From Stomorhina lunata (lineage: Eukaryota; Arthropoda; Insecta; Diptera; Rhiniidae), in contig OW121742.1 in assembly GCA_933228675.1 (NCBI GenBank), positions 112,976,739-113,040,738 on the forward strand: a stretch of 64,000 bases of DNA, given 5' to 3'. Below are positions 1 to 12,033 of this stretch, piece by piece. Within the stretch, counting starts at the first letter, position 1, and each line of letters starts with the position of its first letter. The position numbers and the translations under genes are program-made. Below the pieces are notes generated by a model. It saw nothing but the letters and a program-made list of their open reading frames with translations. It did no database searches and had not been told where the DNA came from.

Positions 1-1013
1 GATGACATTTATAAAGACTATACCCAATATTTGATTGTATGTGACAAAAATATTAAACAATAGTTACCATATAATCTTTTTTATCCTCATCCTTACAAGT
101 ACTTCTAGGCCCCTCTCTCCCTGAAGATTTTCAATTTCGATTCATTCATTTAAAGAAAAAAATACATAAGCAGAATATTGAGATCTGTCCCTTTTCCAGA
201 GCTATGCTTTCTTCTTTTGGCTTTGTACTAAAGTTTTTTCTTTCTAAATCAATGATTTTCATTTTCAATTTATCAAACACAAATCACGTGGAATCCTTTA
301 TAGTCTCAAGGATAACAAAAAAAAACGCACACACACACAGAAACATAAATAACATAAAATAACCAATATTTGAGGGAGTATCGAAAATAAAAGTTGGTCC
401 TTTCGCTGGATATTATTCGTTTTTTGTTTTTTTTTCTGTCAAGTAGAAAAGTGTCAATTATTTAAACAACAAAAGGTATGAAATCGTTTTTTATAAATTA
501 TTTTCGGTCATATTGTCAATATGTCACATGTCAACTTTATTATGGCCTTTTTTGTTCTTTGTCTCGGCAAATGTTGTCACTTTTTAACCATTTCATAGAT
601 TTTATTGAATTTTGTTTTTTGGGAACCTCAGCTTGGTTAACATATTAAGAAAAAATGCTTTAGGCGGAAAAGGGGGGAGTTGGGGTTGGGGTATGTTAGG
701 GTTTCTGGAGTTTTGTCTTTTTTTTTCTAACTTTTCATTTAATCTATAATTGATTGATTGTCGGGTAAATGTTACTCAAGAGACATTTTCATTCTGTTTT
801 AGAATTTTTGTCTACATATATGTAAAATGTTGTTATTTATTCATATTTAGTTATTTATTTAAATCTATTTTGGTTATTTTTTGTTTACTAAAAAAAATTG
901 AAACAATAAAAATATATAAAAAATTCAATTTTACTCTAAATCCTAAGAGGCTCGATATGAACATAGGATGGATATTATGATAAATGGAATTAAGTTCAAA
1001 TCGGACCAATAAA
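1..1013. other. AT-rich non-coding DNA
   Basis: No gene or transposon is recognised here. The stretch is strongly A+T rich, with homopolymer runs and a short CA run near 330-341. The reading frame at 750-980 is low-complexity and resembles no family I know. Confidence 0.6.
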
Positions 1014-1117
1014 ATAGGAAATTTTTCAAAAATTTCCTATTTTTATAGGAAATTTTTCAAAAATTTCCTAATTTTATAGAAAATTTTTCAAAAATTTCCT
1101 ATTTTTATAGGAAAAAA
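1014..1117 (-). repeat. Family A satellite, short inverted block
   Basis: About three units of the 31-bp family A satellite lie here in the opposite orientation to the main array at 2.0-6.0 kb. The units read AAATTTTTCAAAAATTT, with C rather than G at the palindrome centre, joined by CCTATTTTTATAGG. About 0.9 kb of unrelated sequence separates this block from the main array, so the two form an inverted pair. Confidence 0.85.
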
Positions 1118-2039
1118 CTCAAGAAAATTCTGTAAATACGACTGAATAGCTGCTGTTTCTATTTACCAGTAAAAATTTCATATACTCTTGCCACAAACAT
1201 TTGTTGCAGTTGCTTTAATAACTATTTATGTCTGAATATATGAGTGGCATAATCTTGTTTCTTTGCTGTTGTTGTTGCACCATAAGCCACTATTTCCCCA
1301 TTTAGCTACTGCAAACTGTGTTGTTCTACTTCATGTGTCAAGTAAGAAGAAAAACAAAGAATGCGTATGAGAATGTATGAATGAGTTTGCAGTTTGAAAG
1401 TGGAAAGTATAAAGAAAGTATGTTAATGTGTTTATTGCATTTTATTTCACTGCTGCTGTTTCTTTTGCTGCTGTTTACTTTATGCCCTCAAAACTTAACT
1501 TCCGCTCAGCTTTAGTGTTAACTTTTGTCGTTATTTTGAATTTATTGTCAACACTTGAGATGCTGTTTGCCAGATAATTAGTGTGAAAATTAAAAATGAA
1601 ACTTTCCTTCTTCATCCACACATACACAAGAATGTTTGTTACACAGTTGCTGTGAGTTTTCTTTGTACCCTTAGCTGCCAACCCTGTTTATGGTTTCCAA
1701 GAATTTATGACTTTCTTTTGTAAAGCTTTGAAAGAAAAATTTTTAATCTTTAATTTTTATTGCAAAAATTTTATTTCGAGTTAAAAGGCTATAAATTGAA
1801 AAGTGTTTGTGGTTATTATTTAATGAATATTTTTGGCTTAAGGAAATTCGTTTTAATAATAAAACTACACTTGAATGGTTTTTACGAAACAATGAATGTG
1901 ACAATGAGGTTATATTAATTTTTGTAATTTGGCTAAGGTTTTCTTATTGCAGCACATAAATTTAGAAGAAGGATATTGCAGCCAACGGAAGCTGTAATAG
2001 ATATTTTTTATTAAAAATTAAGAAGACACATTGCAATAA
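1118..2039. other. Non-coding spacer between inverted satellite blocks
   Basis: No gene is recognised. The sequence is AT-rich with scattered GCTGTTGTT-type trinucleotide runs. The minus-strand frame at 1475-1681 has no recognisable domain. Confidence 0.55.
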
Positions 2040-4500
2040 AAATACTCCTATAAAAATAGGAAATTTTCGAAAAATTTCCTATAAAAATATGAAATTTTTG
2101 AAAAATTTCCTATGGAATTAGTAAATTTTTAAAAAATTTCTTTTAAATATAGTAAAATTTTCAAAAATTTTCTATAAAAATAGTAAAGTTTTGAAAAATT
2201 TCCCATAAAAATAGGAAATTTTTGAAAAATTTCCTATCAAAATGGGAAATTTTTGAAAAATTTCTTATAGAAATAGGAAATTTTTGAAATATTTCCTATC
2301 AAAATAGGAAATTTTTGAAAAATTTTCTATCAAAATATGAAAATTTTTGAAAAATTTTCTATAAAAATAGTAAAGTTTTGAAAAATTTCCTATAAAAATA
2401 GGAAATTTTTGAAAATTTTTCTATAAAAATAGTAAAGTTTTCAAAAGTTTCCTATAAAAATAGGAAATTTTTGAAAAATTTCCTATCAAAATATGAAATT
2501 TTTGAAAAATTTCTTATAGAAATAGGAAATTTTTGAAATATTTCCTATCAAAATAGGAAATTTTTGAAAAATTTCCTATCAAAATATGAAAATTTTTGAA
2601 AAATTTCCTATAAAAATAGGAAATTTTTGAAAAATTTCCTATAAAAATAGGAAATTTTTGAAAAATTTCCTATAAAAATAGGAAATTTTTGAAAAATTTC
2701 CTATAAAAATAGGAAATTTTTGAAAAATTTCCTATAAAAATAGGAAATTTTTGAAAAATTTCCTATAAAAATAGGAAATTTTTGAAAAATTTCCTATAAA
2801 AATAGGAAATTTTTGAAAAATTTCCTATAAAAATAGGAAATTTTTGAAAAATTTCCTATAAAAATAGGAAATTTTTGAAAAATTTCCTATAAAAATAGGA
2901 AATTTTTGAAAAATTTCCTATAAAAATAGGAAATTTTTGAAAAATTTCCTATAAAAATAGGAAATTTTGGAAAAATTTCCTATAAAAATAGGAAATTTTG
3001 GAAAAATTTCCTATAAAAATAGGAAATTTTTGAAAAATTTCCTATAAAAATAGGAAATTTTTGAAAAATTTCCTATAAAAATAGGAAATTTTTGAAAAAT
3101 TTCCTATAAAAATAGGAAATTTTTGAAAAATTTCCTATAAAAATAGGAAATTTTTGAAAAATTTCCTATAAAAATAGGAAATTTTTGAAAAATTTCCTAT
3201 AAAAATAGGAAATTTTTGAAAAATTTCCTATAAAAATAGGAAATTTTTGAAAAATTTCCTATAAAAATAGGAAATTTTTGAAAAATTTCCTATAAAAATA
3301 GGAAATTTTTGAAAAATTTCCTATAAAAATAGGAAATTTTTGAAAAATTTCTTATAAAAATAGGAAATTTTTGAAAAATTTCCTATAAAAATAGGAAATT
3401 TTTGAAAAATTTCCTATAAAAATAGGAAATTTTTGAAAAATTTCCTATAAAAATAGGAAATTTTTGAAAAATTTCCTATAAAAATAGGAAATTTTTTAAA
3501 AATTTCCTATAAAAATAGGAAATTTTTGAAAAATTTCCTATAAAAATAGGAAATTTTTGAAAAATTTCCTATAAAAATAGGAAATTTTTGAAAAATTTCC
3601 TATAAAAATAGGAAATTTTTGAAAAATTTCCTATAAAAATAGGAAATTTTTGAAAAATTTCCTATAAAAATAGGAAATTTTTGAAAAATTTCCTATAAAA
3701 ATAGGAAATTTTTGAAAAATTTCCTATAAAAATAGGAAATTTTTGAAAAATTTCCTATAAAAATAGGAAATTTTTGAAAAATTTCCTATAAAAATAGAAA
3801 ATTTTTGAAAAATTTCCTATAAAAATAGGAAATTTTTGAAAAATTTCCTATAAAAATAGGAAATTTTTGAAAAATTTCCTATAAAAATAGGAAATTTTTG
3901 AAAAATTTCCTATAAAAATAGGAAATTTTTGAAAAATTTCCTATAAAAATAGGAAATTTTTGAAAAATTTCCTATAAAAATAGGAAATTTTTGAAAAATT
4001 TCCTATAAAAATAGGAAATTTTTGAAAAATTTCCTATAAAAATAGGAAATTTTTGAAAAATTTCCTATAAAAATAGGAAATTTTTGAAAAATTTCCTATA
4101 AAAATAGGAAATTTTTGAAAAATTTCCTATAAAAATAGGAAATTTTTGAAAAATTTCCTATAAAAATAGGAAATTTTTGAAAAATATCCTATAAAAATAG
4201 GAAATTTTTGAAAAATTTCCTAAAAAATAGGAAATTTTTGAAAAATTTCCTAAAAAATAGGAAATTTTTGAAAAATTTCCTATAAAAATAGAAAATTTTA
4301 AAAAAAATTCCTATAAAAATAGGAAATTTTTGAAAAATTTCCTATAAAAATAGGAAATTTTTTACAAAATTCCTATAAAAATAGAAAATTCTTGAAAAAT
4401 TTCCTATAAAAATAGGAAAATTTTTAAAAATTTCGTATAAAATTAGTAAATTTTTGAAAAATTTCTTTTAGAAATAGTAAATTTTTGAAAAATTTCCTTT
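2040..4500 (+). repeat. Family A satellite, 31-bp unit domain
   Basis: This is a tandem array of a 31-bp unit. Each unit is a perfect 27-bp palindrome (13-bp arms around a single G, core GAAATTTTTGAAAAATTTC, outer arms ATAGG and CCTAT) followed by AAAA. Units between about 2,590 and 4,180 are almost identical. Both edges (2,040-2,590 and 4,180-4,500) are diverged, as expected when unequal exchange homogenises the core. Thirty-one bp is close to three helical turns, so A-tracts recur in phase. Confidence 0.95.
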
Positions 4501-5632
4501 TCCTATAAAAATAGGAAATTTTTGGAAAAATTTCCTATAAAAATAGGAAATTTTTGGAAAAATTTCCTATAAAAATAGGAAATTTTTGGAAAAATTTCCT
4601 ATAAAAATAGGAAATTTTTGGAAAAATTTCCTATAAAAATAGGAAATTTTTGGAAAAATTTCCTATAAAAATAGGAAATTTTTGGAAAAATTTCCTATAA
4701 AAATAGGAAATTTTTGGAAAAATTTCCTATAAAAATAGGAAATTTTTGGAAAAATTTCCTATAAAAATAGGAAATTTTTGGAAAAATTTCCTATAAAAAT
4801 AGGAAATTTTTGGAAAAATTTCCTATAAAAATAGGAAATTTTTGGAAAAATTTCCTATAAAAATAGGAAATTTTTGGAAAAATTTCCTATAAAAATAGGA
4901 AATTTTTGGAAAAATTTCCTATAAAAATAGGAAATTTTTGGAAAAATTTCCTATAAAAATAGGAAATTTTTGGAAAAATTTCTTTTAAAAATAGGAAATT
5001 TTTGGAAAAATTTCCTATAAAAATAGGAAATTTTTGGAAAAATTTCCTATAAAAATAGGAAATTTTTGGAAAAATTTCCTATAAAAATAGGAAATTTTTG
5101 GAAAAATTTCCTATAAAAATAGGAAATTTTTGGAAAAATTTCCTATAAAAATAGGAAATTTTTGGAAAAATTTCCTATAAAAATAGGAAATTTTAGGAAA
5201 AATTTCCTATAAAAATAGGAAATTTTTGTAAAAATTTCCTATAAAAATAGGAAATTTTTGTAAAAATTTCCTATAAAAATAGGAAATTTTTGGAAAAATT
5301 TCCTATAAAAATAGGAAATTTTTGGAAAAAATTCCTATAAAAATAGGAAATTTTTGGAAAAATTTCCTATAAAAATAGGAAATTTTTGGAAAGATTTCCT
5401 ATAAAAATAGGAAATTTTTGGAAAAATTTCCTATAAAAATAGGAAATTTTTGGAAAAATTTCCTATAAAAATAGAAAATTTTTGGAAAAATTTCCTATAA
5501 AAATAGGAAATTTTTGGAAAAATTTCCTATAAAAATAGGAAATTTTTGGAAAAATTTCCTATAAAAATAGGAAATTTTTGGAAAAATTTCCTATAAACAT
5601 AGGAAATTTTTGGAAAAATTTCCTATATTTTT
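4501..5632 (+). repeat. Family A satellite, 32-bp unit subfamily
   Basis: The array continues, but each unit has one extra G at the palindrome centre (AAATTTTTGGAAAAATTT), giving a 32-bp period for roughly 35 units. The change is abrupt, at a short junction reading TTTCCTTTTCCTAT near 4,495-4,507. This domain therefore spread from one founder unit rather than by gradual drift. Confidence 0.93.
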
Positions 5633-5965
5633 TTTTGGAAAATTTCCTATAAAAATAGTAAATTTGTGAAAATTTCCTATAAAAAATAGTAAATTTTTTG
5701 AAAAATTTCCTATACAATTAGTAAATTTTTGAAAAATTTCCTTTAGAAATAGTAAATTTTTGAAAATTTTCCTATAAAACTATGAAATTTTTGGAAAAAT
5801 TTCCTATAAAACTATGAAATTTTTGGAAAAATTTTCTATAAAAATAGGAAATTTTTGGAAAAATATTCTTTAAAAATTTTTGAAAAATTTCCTATAAAGA
5901 TTTTTGAAAATTTTTTGAAAAATTTCCTATAAAAATTGGAAATTTTTGAAAAATTTTCTAAAATT
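5633..5965 (+). repeat. Degenerate right edge of family A array
   Basis: Diverged, partly deleted family A units mark the end of the array. They mix single-G and double-G centres and carry A/T insertions, so this edge seems to have escaped homogenisation. Confidence 0.8.
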
Positions 5966-6722
5966 TCCTAAAATTTGTTGTCATGCCTCTAGCCACATGC
6001 AAACTCCTACATAAATATACATCATAGACATTTTGAGTCTGATTACCATACTACCACACTATACCTTCTAATCTAGTCATTCTATTTTGATTAAAATAAG
6101 CCATATGTTAAGTCCCAGATGCGATTGACATAAGATAATTATAATATTTAATATCCTTATTTTTGTAAAACAATATATCACTTATTTCTAAAAAAAACAC
6201 CTCAGGGCGCTTTGTTTATGTTATTCCTAAAATTTGATAAAAACTTGTAATTTTTACTTTATAAAATATGTTTTATTTATGAGTTTATATAAATTTTTTT
6301 CTTCTTAGTCTCGAGTCAATTTAAAAACGAAATACTTCCTAGTTTGCATTACAAACTTTTTAAAATTATTTTTGGAACAACAGTCGGCAACAAAAAAAAA
6401 ACAAGAACTTAAATCTAATCTCTAAAACTATGTAAATTTTCTTTATAAAATTTTCCAAGCCAAAAGGAAAAACAAAAACAGCAGCAGCTACAAAAATACC
6501 AGGAAAATGAAATTTCAAAAGGAGAAACAGCAACAAAAAAAGTTGAAAAAACAAACTTAACAAAATACTTTATTCCATTTACATTTAACCGCAAAACAAT
6601 AGTGTTGATGATATTTAAATAAACTTTCTAAGAGCCAGTGCCAGCAACTCCCTGGACCCCATTACATCAGTAACAGTATAGCTCAAGAGAAGCACCACAA
6701 GGAAAACAAGGAGGCAGTAATA
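5966..6722. other. AT-rich non-coding DNA
   Basis: No gene is recognised. The minus-strand frame at 6366-6563 is a low-complexity translation of A/CAG-rich DNA. Confidence 0.55.
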
Positions 6723-6868
6723 GGGGGTACACACGGTGCAATGCATTTATACAATTTGTTAAAAAATTATTATATATAGAATCGTTTGTGTTCATGTTTA
6801 TCAATTCAACTTGAGTTACACTGTTAATCAGATCTAAATGACTTATATCTTGCCTAGTGTGCACCCCC
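6723..6868. mobile_element. Small MITE with TA target duplication
   Basis: A 146-bp segment has imperfect terminal inverted repeats. The left end reads GGGGGTACACACGG and the right end, reverse-complemented, reads GGGGGTGCACACTAGG. A TA dinucleotide adjoins each end, which is the Tc1/mariner target preference. No coding capacity is present, so this is probably a non-autonomous deletion derivative. The G-rich termini followed by RCAC resemble the ends of the larger elements at 19.6-25.4 kb and 52.7-55.6 kb. Confidence 0.7.
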
Positions 6869-7886
6869 TATAGGAAGCTGTAAATGGAAAAAAATCTTCC
6901 AAAGAACCAACAAAAGAAAAATCTATGCAGTTTAAAGAAAATAAAACTGTAGATGAAGCAGCAGTTGTGAAAAAAAATCATAAAAACCTAAAAGGAAAAG
7001 AAATTTAAATAAAAATAAATGGAAATTAAAAGAAGCTCCTGCTTGAGCATTGATAGGGCTACAAGTCGTAGTAGTAGCAGTAGTGGTAGTAGTTTCTATA
7101 TTATTCTCCATTTTTAGGGACCAACTGGCAAAAGCTGTTTATCTTACGCCAGTTCTTTTTGTTTGGTAGCAGCAGCAAACAGTTCCAGTGCCATTGTTTA
7201 CCCAAGGGCTAAAAACATGTCAAAACAATACAAAAATTAAAGAAACATAGGAAACAGCTGTATAAACTACTTTCCGTTTTTCAGTTTTTCTCTACAATTT
7301 TTTTTTAATCTCTATTTAAAGCAGGGCCACACACAGTAACAGCAGCAGCAGTAGCCGAGTTCTAGAGGAACACAAAACCTGAACCTAAACACAATACAGC
7401 TTCGAATACTTAGAATAATAACAAAAGTTTTACATTTAACAACAAAATGTGGAAATAGTAAAAAAAATAGAATAGGGTAGAAAACTAGAATTCTATAGCC
7501 TCAACTCATTATATTAAAATAGCAAATGCGCCGTTTCCTTAGCTGGGATCCAAAAGCGAGTAACAGCTCGCTTTTTTTTATTACTGACAGCATTTGTAAG
7601 AACTCAATGCTTTTTTGGAGTATTTGTTTTCAAATTTTGCAACAAATACTCTACAGACGGTAAACAAGCATAGTCCGCTTATCAGAGTCACTATGAAATC
7701 CATTGCAATGCCACGGAAGATGGAAGAAAGCAAAGTAATAGCTCTATCCGTTAAACACTTTTAAAAATTAAAAATTTCTTAAGCTGGCCAATATCTATAC
7801 CATCGCCTTGGTCTACCAATATTTCAATTTTAATCGAGTGACCTCTTATTAAAAAGTGCCCTTTCTTGATCGAAATAAGTAAATAT
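6869..7886. other. Non-coding DNA with short trinucleotide runs
   Basis: No gene is recognised. Short AGC/GTA-type runs occur around 7,060-7,100, 7,165-7,180 and 7,340-7,355, which are common in fly intergenic and intronic DNA. Confidence 0.5.
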
Positions 7887-8228
7887 TGTGACGAATTTTA
7901 AACTTATCCATCCCATTGTGCAAACTTTACTGCTTATAATTCTTTTCCTCGCTTTCTAGATATTTCTGTTGGTGTTATTTTGTTTATGTCTATAAGCAGA
8001 GCAACATGTTTCTCTTATTTACTGTAAAGAGTATAGCAACATTTTTCTATTTTATCTACATTCTTTCTCTCTCTCTCTGTTTGTACAATGTATGTGTGAA
8101 AGTGTTCTTGATCATGTGAGAATGTATTGGAACATGCATGAACTTTCGTAAGCCACATTGTTAGTGTCATCAACGACAGCAGATCTTTGTTTACGTCTGC
8201 AGAAATTGCTAGAAATTCTCTTTCCTAC

Positions 8229-8236
8229 TATATAAG
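8229..8236 (+). promoter_or_regulatory. TATA box inside the solo LTR
   Basis: TATATAAG lies about 340 bp into the LTR. A possible initiator (GCAGTTTT) lies about 30 bp downstream near 8,259, the spacing expected of a pol II core promoter. It would mark the U3/R border. Confidence 0.55.
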
Positions 8237-8379
8237 GCCGATTGACGAGTATTGTGGGAGCAGTTTTTATTGTAACGCGTATAAGAAAACAGTCTGAATT
8301 AGAATATTTGTAAAGCATTTTTGTGAAGTTTGTTTACAGTTTTTGTGAAAGTTTGTTTAAAGTGACTAACTCTTAAGTT

Positions 8380-8385
8380 AATAAA
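8380..8385 (+). promoter_or_regulatory. Polyadenylation signal of the solo LTR
   Basis: AATAAA occurs about 120 bp downstream of the proposed start site and about 100 bp before the LTR end. This fits the R/U5 polyadenylation signal. Confidence 0.45.
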
Positions 8386-8489
8386 AGTATAACTTTGGAA
8401 AACTACATACATAAAGTGTTTTAATTTTGTTTACGGTTGTCTGCAAAAAGAATTCCTAACACGTTTTTTAAGGAAAAACGTAACAATAT

Positions 8490-9099
8490 GTATAAAATAT
8501 TGACTGAAATCTTTAAAATATTTCCACTCTAAACATTTGGACACTCTAAACAATTTGGACATAGTTAGGCGATATCGCAGATTGACATGTGTATATATGA
8601 CGCTACAAGTATTAATATAACATGATTTTCAGTTACCCCATTAACATTTAGCACTCACTAAAACAAATGTTTTGGCCAGCACTGCTCTAAAGCAGCGGTG
8701 CCCAAAAGTTCCTTATAGAAGAGCAAACACCAATACATTTAAAGGAAAACTGATTTTTATTCAATATTTTTAGTTGTAGAAACTAAAACATACAAAGAAA
8801 GAACAATATCATCATATGCGAACCCAGCTATTGTGCAACCATGACATCAATAGAACATTCCATCGCCGCTAAAACCATTGATTGCAGTTCGAGTTCCTAG
8901 GGTGGTATAAATTCTGCAATTAAACTGCAATGGCCTCCAAGACAAAATATCTGAGAAAACGAAGCGGTCCAGGAGACAAAACTTAACAACAACTCCAGTC
9001 TGCAAAGTTGTAATTGGCATAATGTTCTCCGAAAAGAACACACGGGTAATTACGGTGGAAGCATCAAATTTACCATCCACAACTCAGTGCAGTATAGGG
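8490..9099. other. Non-coding or highly decayed sequence
   Basis: No confident feature. The minus-strand frame at 8847-9080 has balanced composition and lies downstream of the retrotransposon relic at 9.1-10.0 kb, so it may be more of that relic. I could not match it to a retrotransposon domain. Confidence 0.4.
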
Positions 9100-9990
9100 T
9101 TCTATCTCATGACCTAGATAAAAGGAACCAAGTTTAAAAATAGAATCGGATGCAGCTCATTATCTGAGAGAAGTACCTCTTGTTCCAATTGGAATGCGTT
9201 TGATGTATGTAGATTTTGAAGTCCATGGTGATACCAGTAAAGTAATGAAAAACACTTATCACTAGCCGCCAAATAGAGCTTAAAAGACATCTTCTCAAAA
9301 TATATATCATTGCCTATATACACAAATAAAATTTTGAGTCTTCTCCTGCTCTCCAAAGCTTTAATAAGGAAAGGGCAGAGACTAATAGGTCTGAAAAACG
9401 GTTCGTATGTTCTTCGGTTTCGTATGTGTAGCTTTAACTACTTTGGGAATAAAGACTACTCTGCACCTGGTCCAGGCTTCTGATATATGAGATAGCTTAA
9501 GGCAAGCGGCATATATCAGAATAAGCTATTGCATTAAGACGTCGGCATTATGTTGCAGATCGGCTTTTTATGTGTCGAAACTGTTTAGAGCCCATTAAAT
9601 GTTTTCCCTGTTTAGAGGGATCAGACTGGAGTGTTGTTATTGTCTGTGTACGCATTGACCGCTATCCTTTTGAATGTAGGCAGCAAAAGAGGACGACGTT
9701 GTCAGGATTTTCCCAAAATCTATTTATATCGGATGATCCCTCGTAGCTGCTGCAGAAGTTCCTTCAAGACTATTTCTTCGCATTTCTAAAAAGGATTTTA
9801 AATCTGTTAACAGAGGCTTTGTAGGGGCTTAGGTAGCGGTCATTTTAGCCTCGTTGAACAAGCGTCGTTTTGGGTATTGATAATCGTTAAAGGGGGAAGG
9901 AGACGTTCCCGGGAGGCCGCATGGTTGCCCTAGTTCGTCTTCCTCCTATTACGATAAAGAATGGCTTTCTTTCATCACATCTTCAGCAAT
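9100..9990 (-). pseudogene. Decayed non-LTR retrotransposon, N-terminal RT part
   Basis: On the minus strand, shifting frames give VVFIPK near 9,441-9,460 and FRPISLCPFLIKALE at about 9,351-9,395. These are the early finger motifs of the reverse transcriptase (RT) of non-LTR retrotransposons, in the expected order. The frame between and around them is broken by stops and frameshifts, so this is a dead copy. The VVFIPK plus FRPISL style suggests an I/R1/LOA-type element rather than Jockey proper, but the clade is uncertain. Upstream sequence on this strand (up to about 10.1 kb) may be the endonuclease-RT linker. Confidence 0.65.
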
Positions 9991-10136
9991 ACCAAGACAG
10001 GTACATTAAGTTCTGAGTGTGGTAACGCCAGAGGACCATTAGGGGTTTCATTTTATCTCTCCTGATAGTGAATCTTTAAGCCAGATTCGTGGCTTAGTCG
10101 AAGGCGCCAGTTAGTACGTTTACCGTTTGGTCAATG

Positions 10137-10400
10137 TCATCCCGGGAATTTATCCTTGTGTTTGGATTTCAAATTCAGTACAGTTTCGTGTACCCGAAGT
10201 TGCGACGCAAAATCCCTAGAAACAGGTAGTTTGGTCAATGCAGCTTTGGAGGTGCTCGGTACCAGGCATAATCTTTGTCTTTGCATATTGATTTCCATCC
10301 CATCTGCCCTAGATTTAACAGTGATACCGTAAGTGTTTTCATGAAGGTGACCTGAGCTTTGGCTTAGAAGACATACGTCATCAGCATATTCCAAGACCTC
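10137..10400 (-). pseudogene. Decayed RT fragment with YADD motif
   Basis: The minus-strand frame contains LEYADDVCLLS, the catalytic YADD box of a non-LTR reverse transcriptase. The following residues (GMEIN then a degraded KTK-like stretch) fit the segment after the box. On this strand the fragment lies upstream of the FRPISL relic at 9.4 kb, the reverse of normal RT order. The two pieces are therefore either from different insertions or a rearranged single copy. The open frame is short and has no complete domain. Confidence 0.65.
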
Positions 10401-11682
10401 GAGTTGTTTAAATGGTGCCTATTGGTTCCAATCCAATAGGATTGTTTAATGTTCCATCCAGGGTATTAATTGTTCATTCGGGGTTGAGAGAAGTGTACCG
10501 CTGCTACTCAAAATGGGGCCGTTTGTGTAGGTAGGTTTGTCACACAACGCCCTGGATATATTGTATATGGTTCAAATCGCCTTTACATGCAGCAGTTCAG
10601 AGTCGGTTTAATTCACCTTAAAAATGAATAGTCTTTCCTTTTGCATAATTTTGCTTTTGACAACTGAAAATTGTTGCTGTATTTTTGTTTGTTTTATTTA
10701 AAATATTAAACCAATGCCAAAGCCAAAGCCCAGACTACCCCTTTCTTCAAAATGAATGCAAAGGACAAAACCTGCTCATACCACTTGACATTGGGCCTCT
10801 TGCTGTTGTTGGCGGCCCCTTAGCCTTTTGTTTCGAAATTCGAGCCAGCTGGTGCTACTATTATATTGTTATAGTTGTAGTAAAAACTACAATTTCTTTC
10901 TTTTTTTGTGATGCAGTTTACGGAGATTTTTTTGCAGCTTTCGAGTTCCGTATTAATTTTTTGTAAAACAATTCATTGTTTATTTATTAATATTAAAAAC
11001 AAGAACTATAGCTATGATTTTTATCTTAAAATAACAAGATATGCAACAAAAAAAATTATAATTTTTGTTGAATAGCAAAAGATGGGAGATAGGGTCCCTT
11101 TATTGCGATAAAAAAAAAGAAAGTTAGAAATCTTGTAACAGGAAAAGGCTTAAAAACAATGGCTTTAAAAAAAAGAAAAAGGATTTTGTATATAAACTTT
11201 TTTGTAAAGAAAAAAAAATTTATATGAATTTTATTATTACTTAAAATAAAACAAAGAATTTAATAGAATTAAGTAAATATGCAGAAAATTGCAAAAAAAA
11301 TAATAAAAAAAATATTTTAAGAAAATGTTTTAAGCCTCAAGTATTTAAAAAAAAACAAGCTATTTATAAATTTAAATCAGAAATAAACTCCTATCAATTT
11401 CATTTACCTAATCAGCTTAATTTATATTATTATATTATTTTTTCTATTTTTTTCGATTTTTTCCTATTTTTCAATAGAAAATTATAAATTGAAATATGAC
11501 ACGACGAAATAGATTTCATAAACATTCTTATAAGTAAAAAACCAGAAAAACATTTCAACTGCAGACTTTGGAAAATATCGGGGAGGGGGGGAAGTATAAA
11601 AGAAAAATATTTACAAATTCAATTCAATTCAATCTTGTTTGTGTATATGAGCGAAAGAAAACACCTCTTCACAAAAAAAAAA
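10401..11682. other. Non-coding DNA, A-rich in the right half
   Basis: The left part up to about 10.6 kb may still belong to decayed retrotransposon. Beyond that no gene is recognised. The plus-strand frame at 10685-10966 has no known domain. Confidence 0.45.
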
Positions 11683-12033
11683 CAAGTAAGAAAAGCTATA
11701 GTCGGTCAAGCCCTACTATATGATACCCTTCACTGCTAAGGTCAAATATGGACCAGCAATTTAATAAGTTTTCCTTGTGTCTTAGAGACATACATACATA
11801 TACTATGAGTTATTTTTTCAAAATTTCGAAATTTATGTCATTTCCGGCTAAGGGCCTTATATGGAAGCTAGGGTCAATTGTGGACCGATTGTTACCAAAT
11901 TTTGGTTATGGGTTAATATACACAAAATATTTGTCTGTGCAAAGTTTTAGTAATGAAATTCATTTATCTTTAGAGTTATAAACGTTTTTGTGTTCTTATG
12001 TGTACATAAACGTCTTTTGAGAATGTATCTTGT

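Larger units (their letters stand above)
7887..8485 (+). mobile_element. Solo LTR, probably Gypsy-like
   Basis: A 599-bp segment starts TGTGACG and ends CGTAACA, giving TG...CA ends with short imperfect inverted repeats. It is flanked on both sides by ATAT (7,883-7,886 and 8,486-8,489), a 4-bp target duplication of the size and AT-rich type expected for Gypsy-group elements. Inside are a TATA box at 8,229 and an AATAAA signal at 8,380, in the right order for an LTR on the plus strand. No gag/pol sequence adjoins it, so it is most simply a solo LTR left by LTR-LTR recombination. The family assignment is inference. Confidence 0.72.

Noticed and set aside
2040..5965. CRISPR-like direct repeats
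   Set aside because: The 31-bp units abut with no unique spacers and there are no cas genes. This is an ordinary tandem satellite in a eukaryotic genome.
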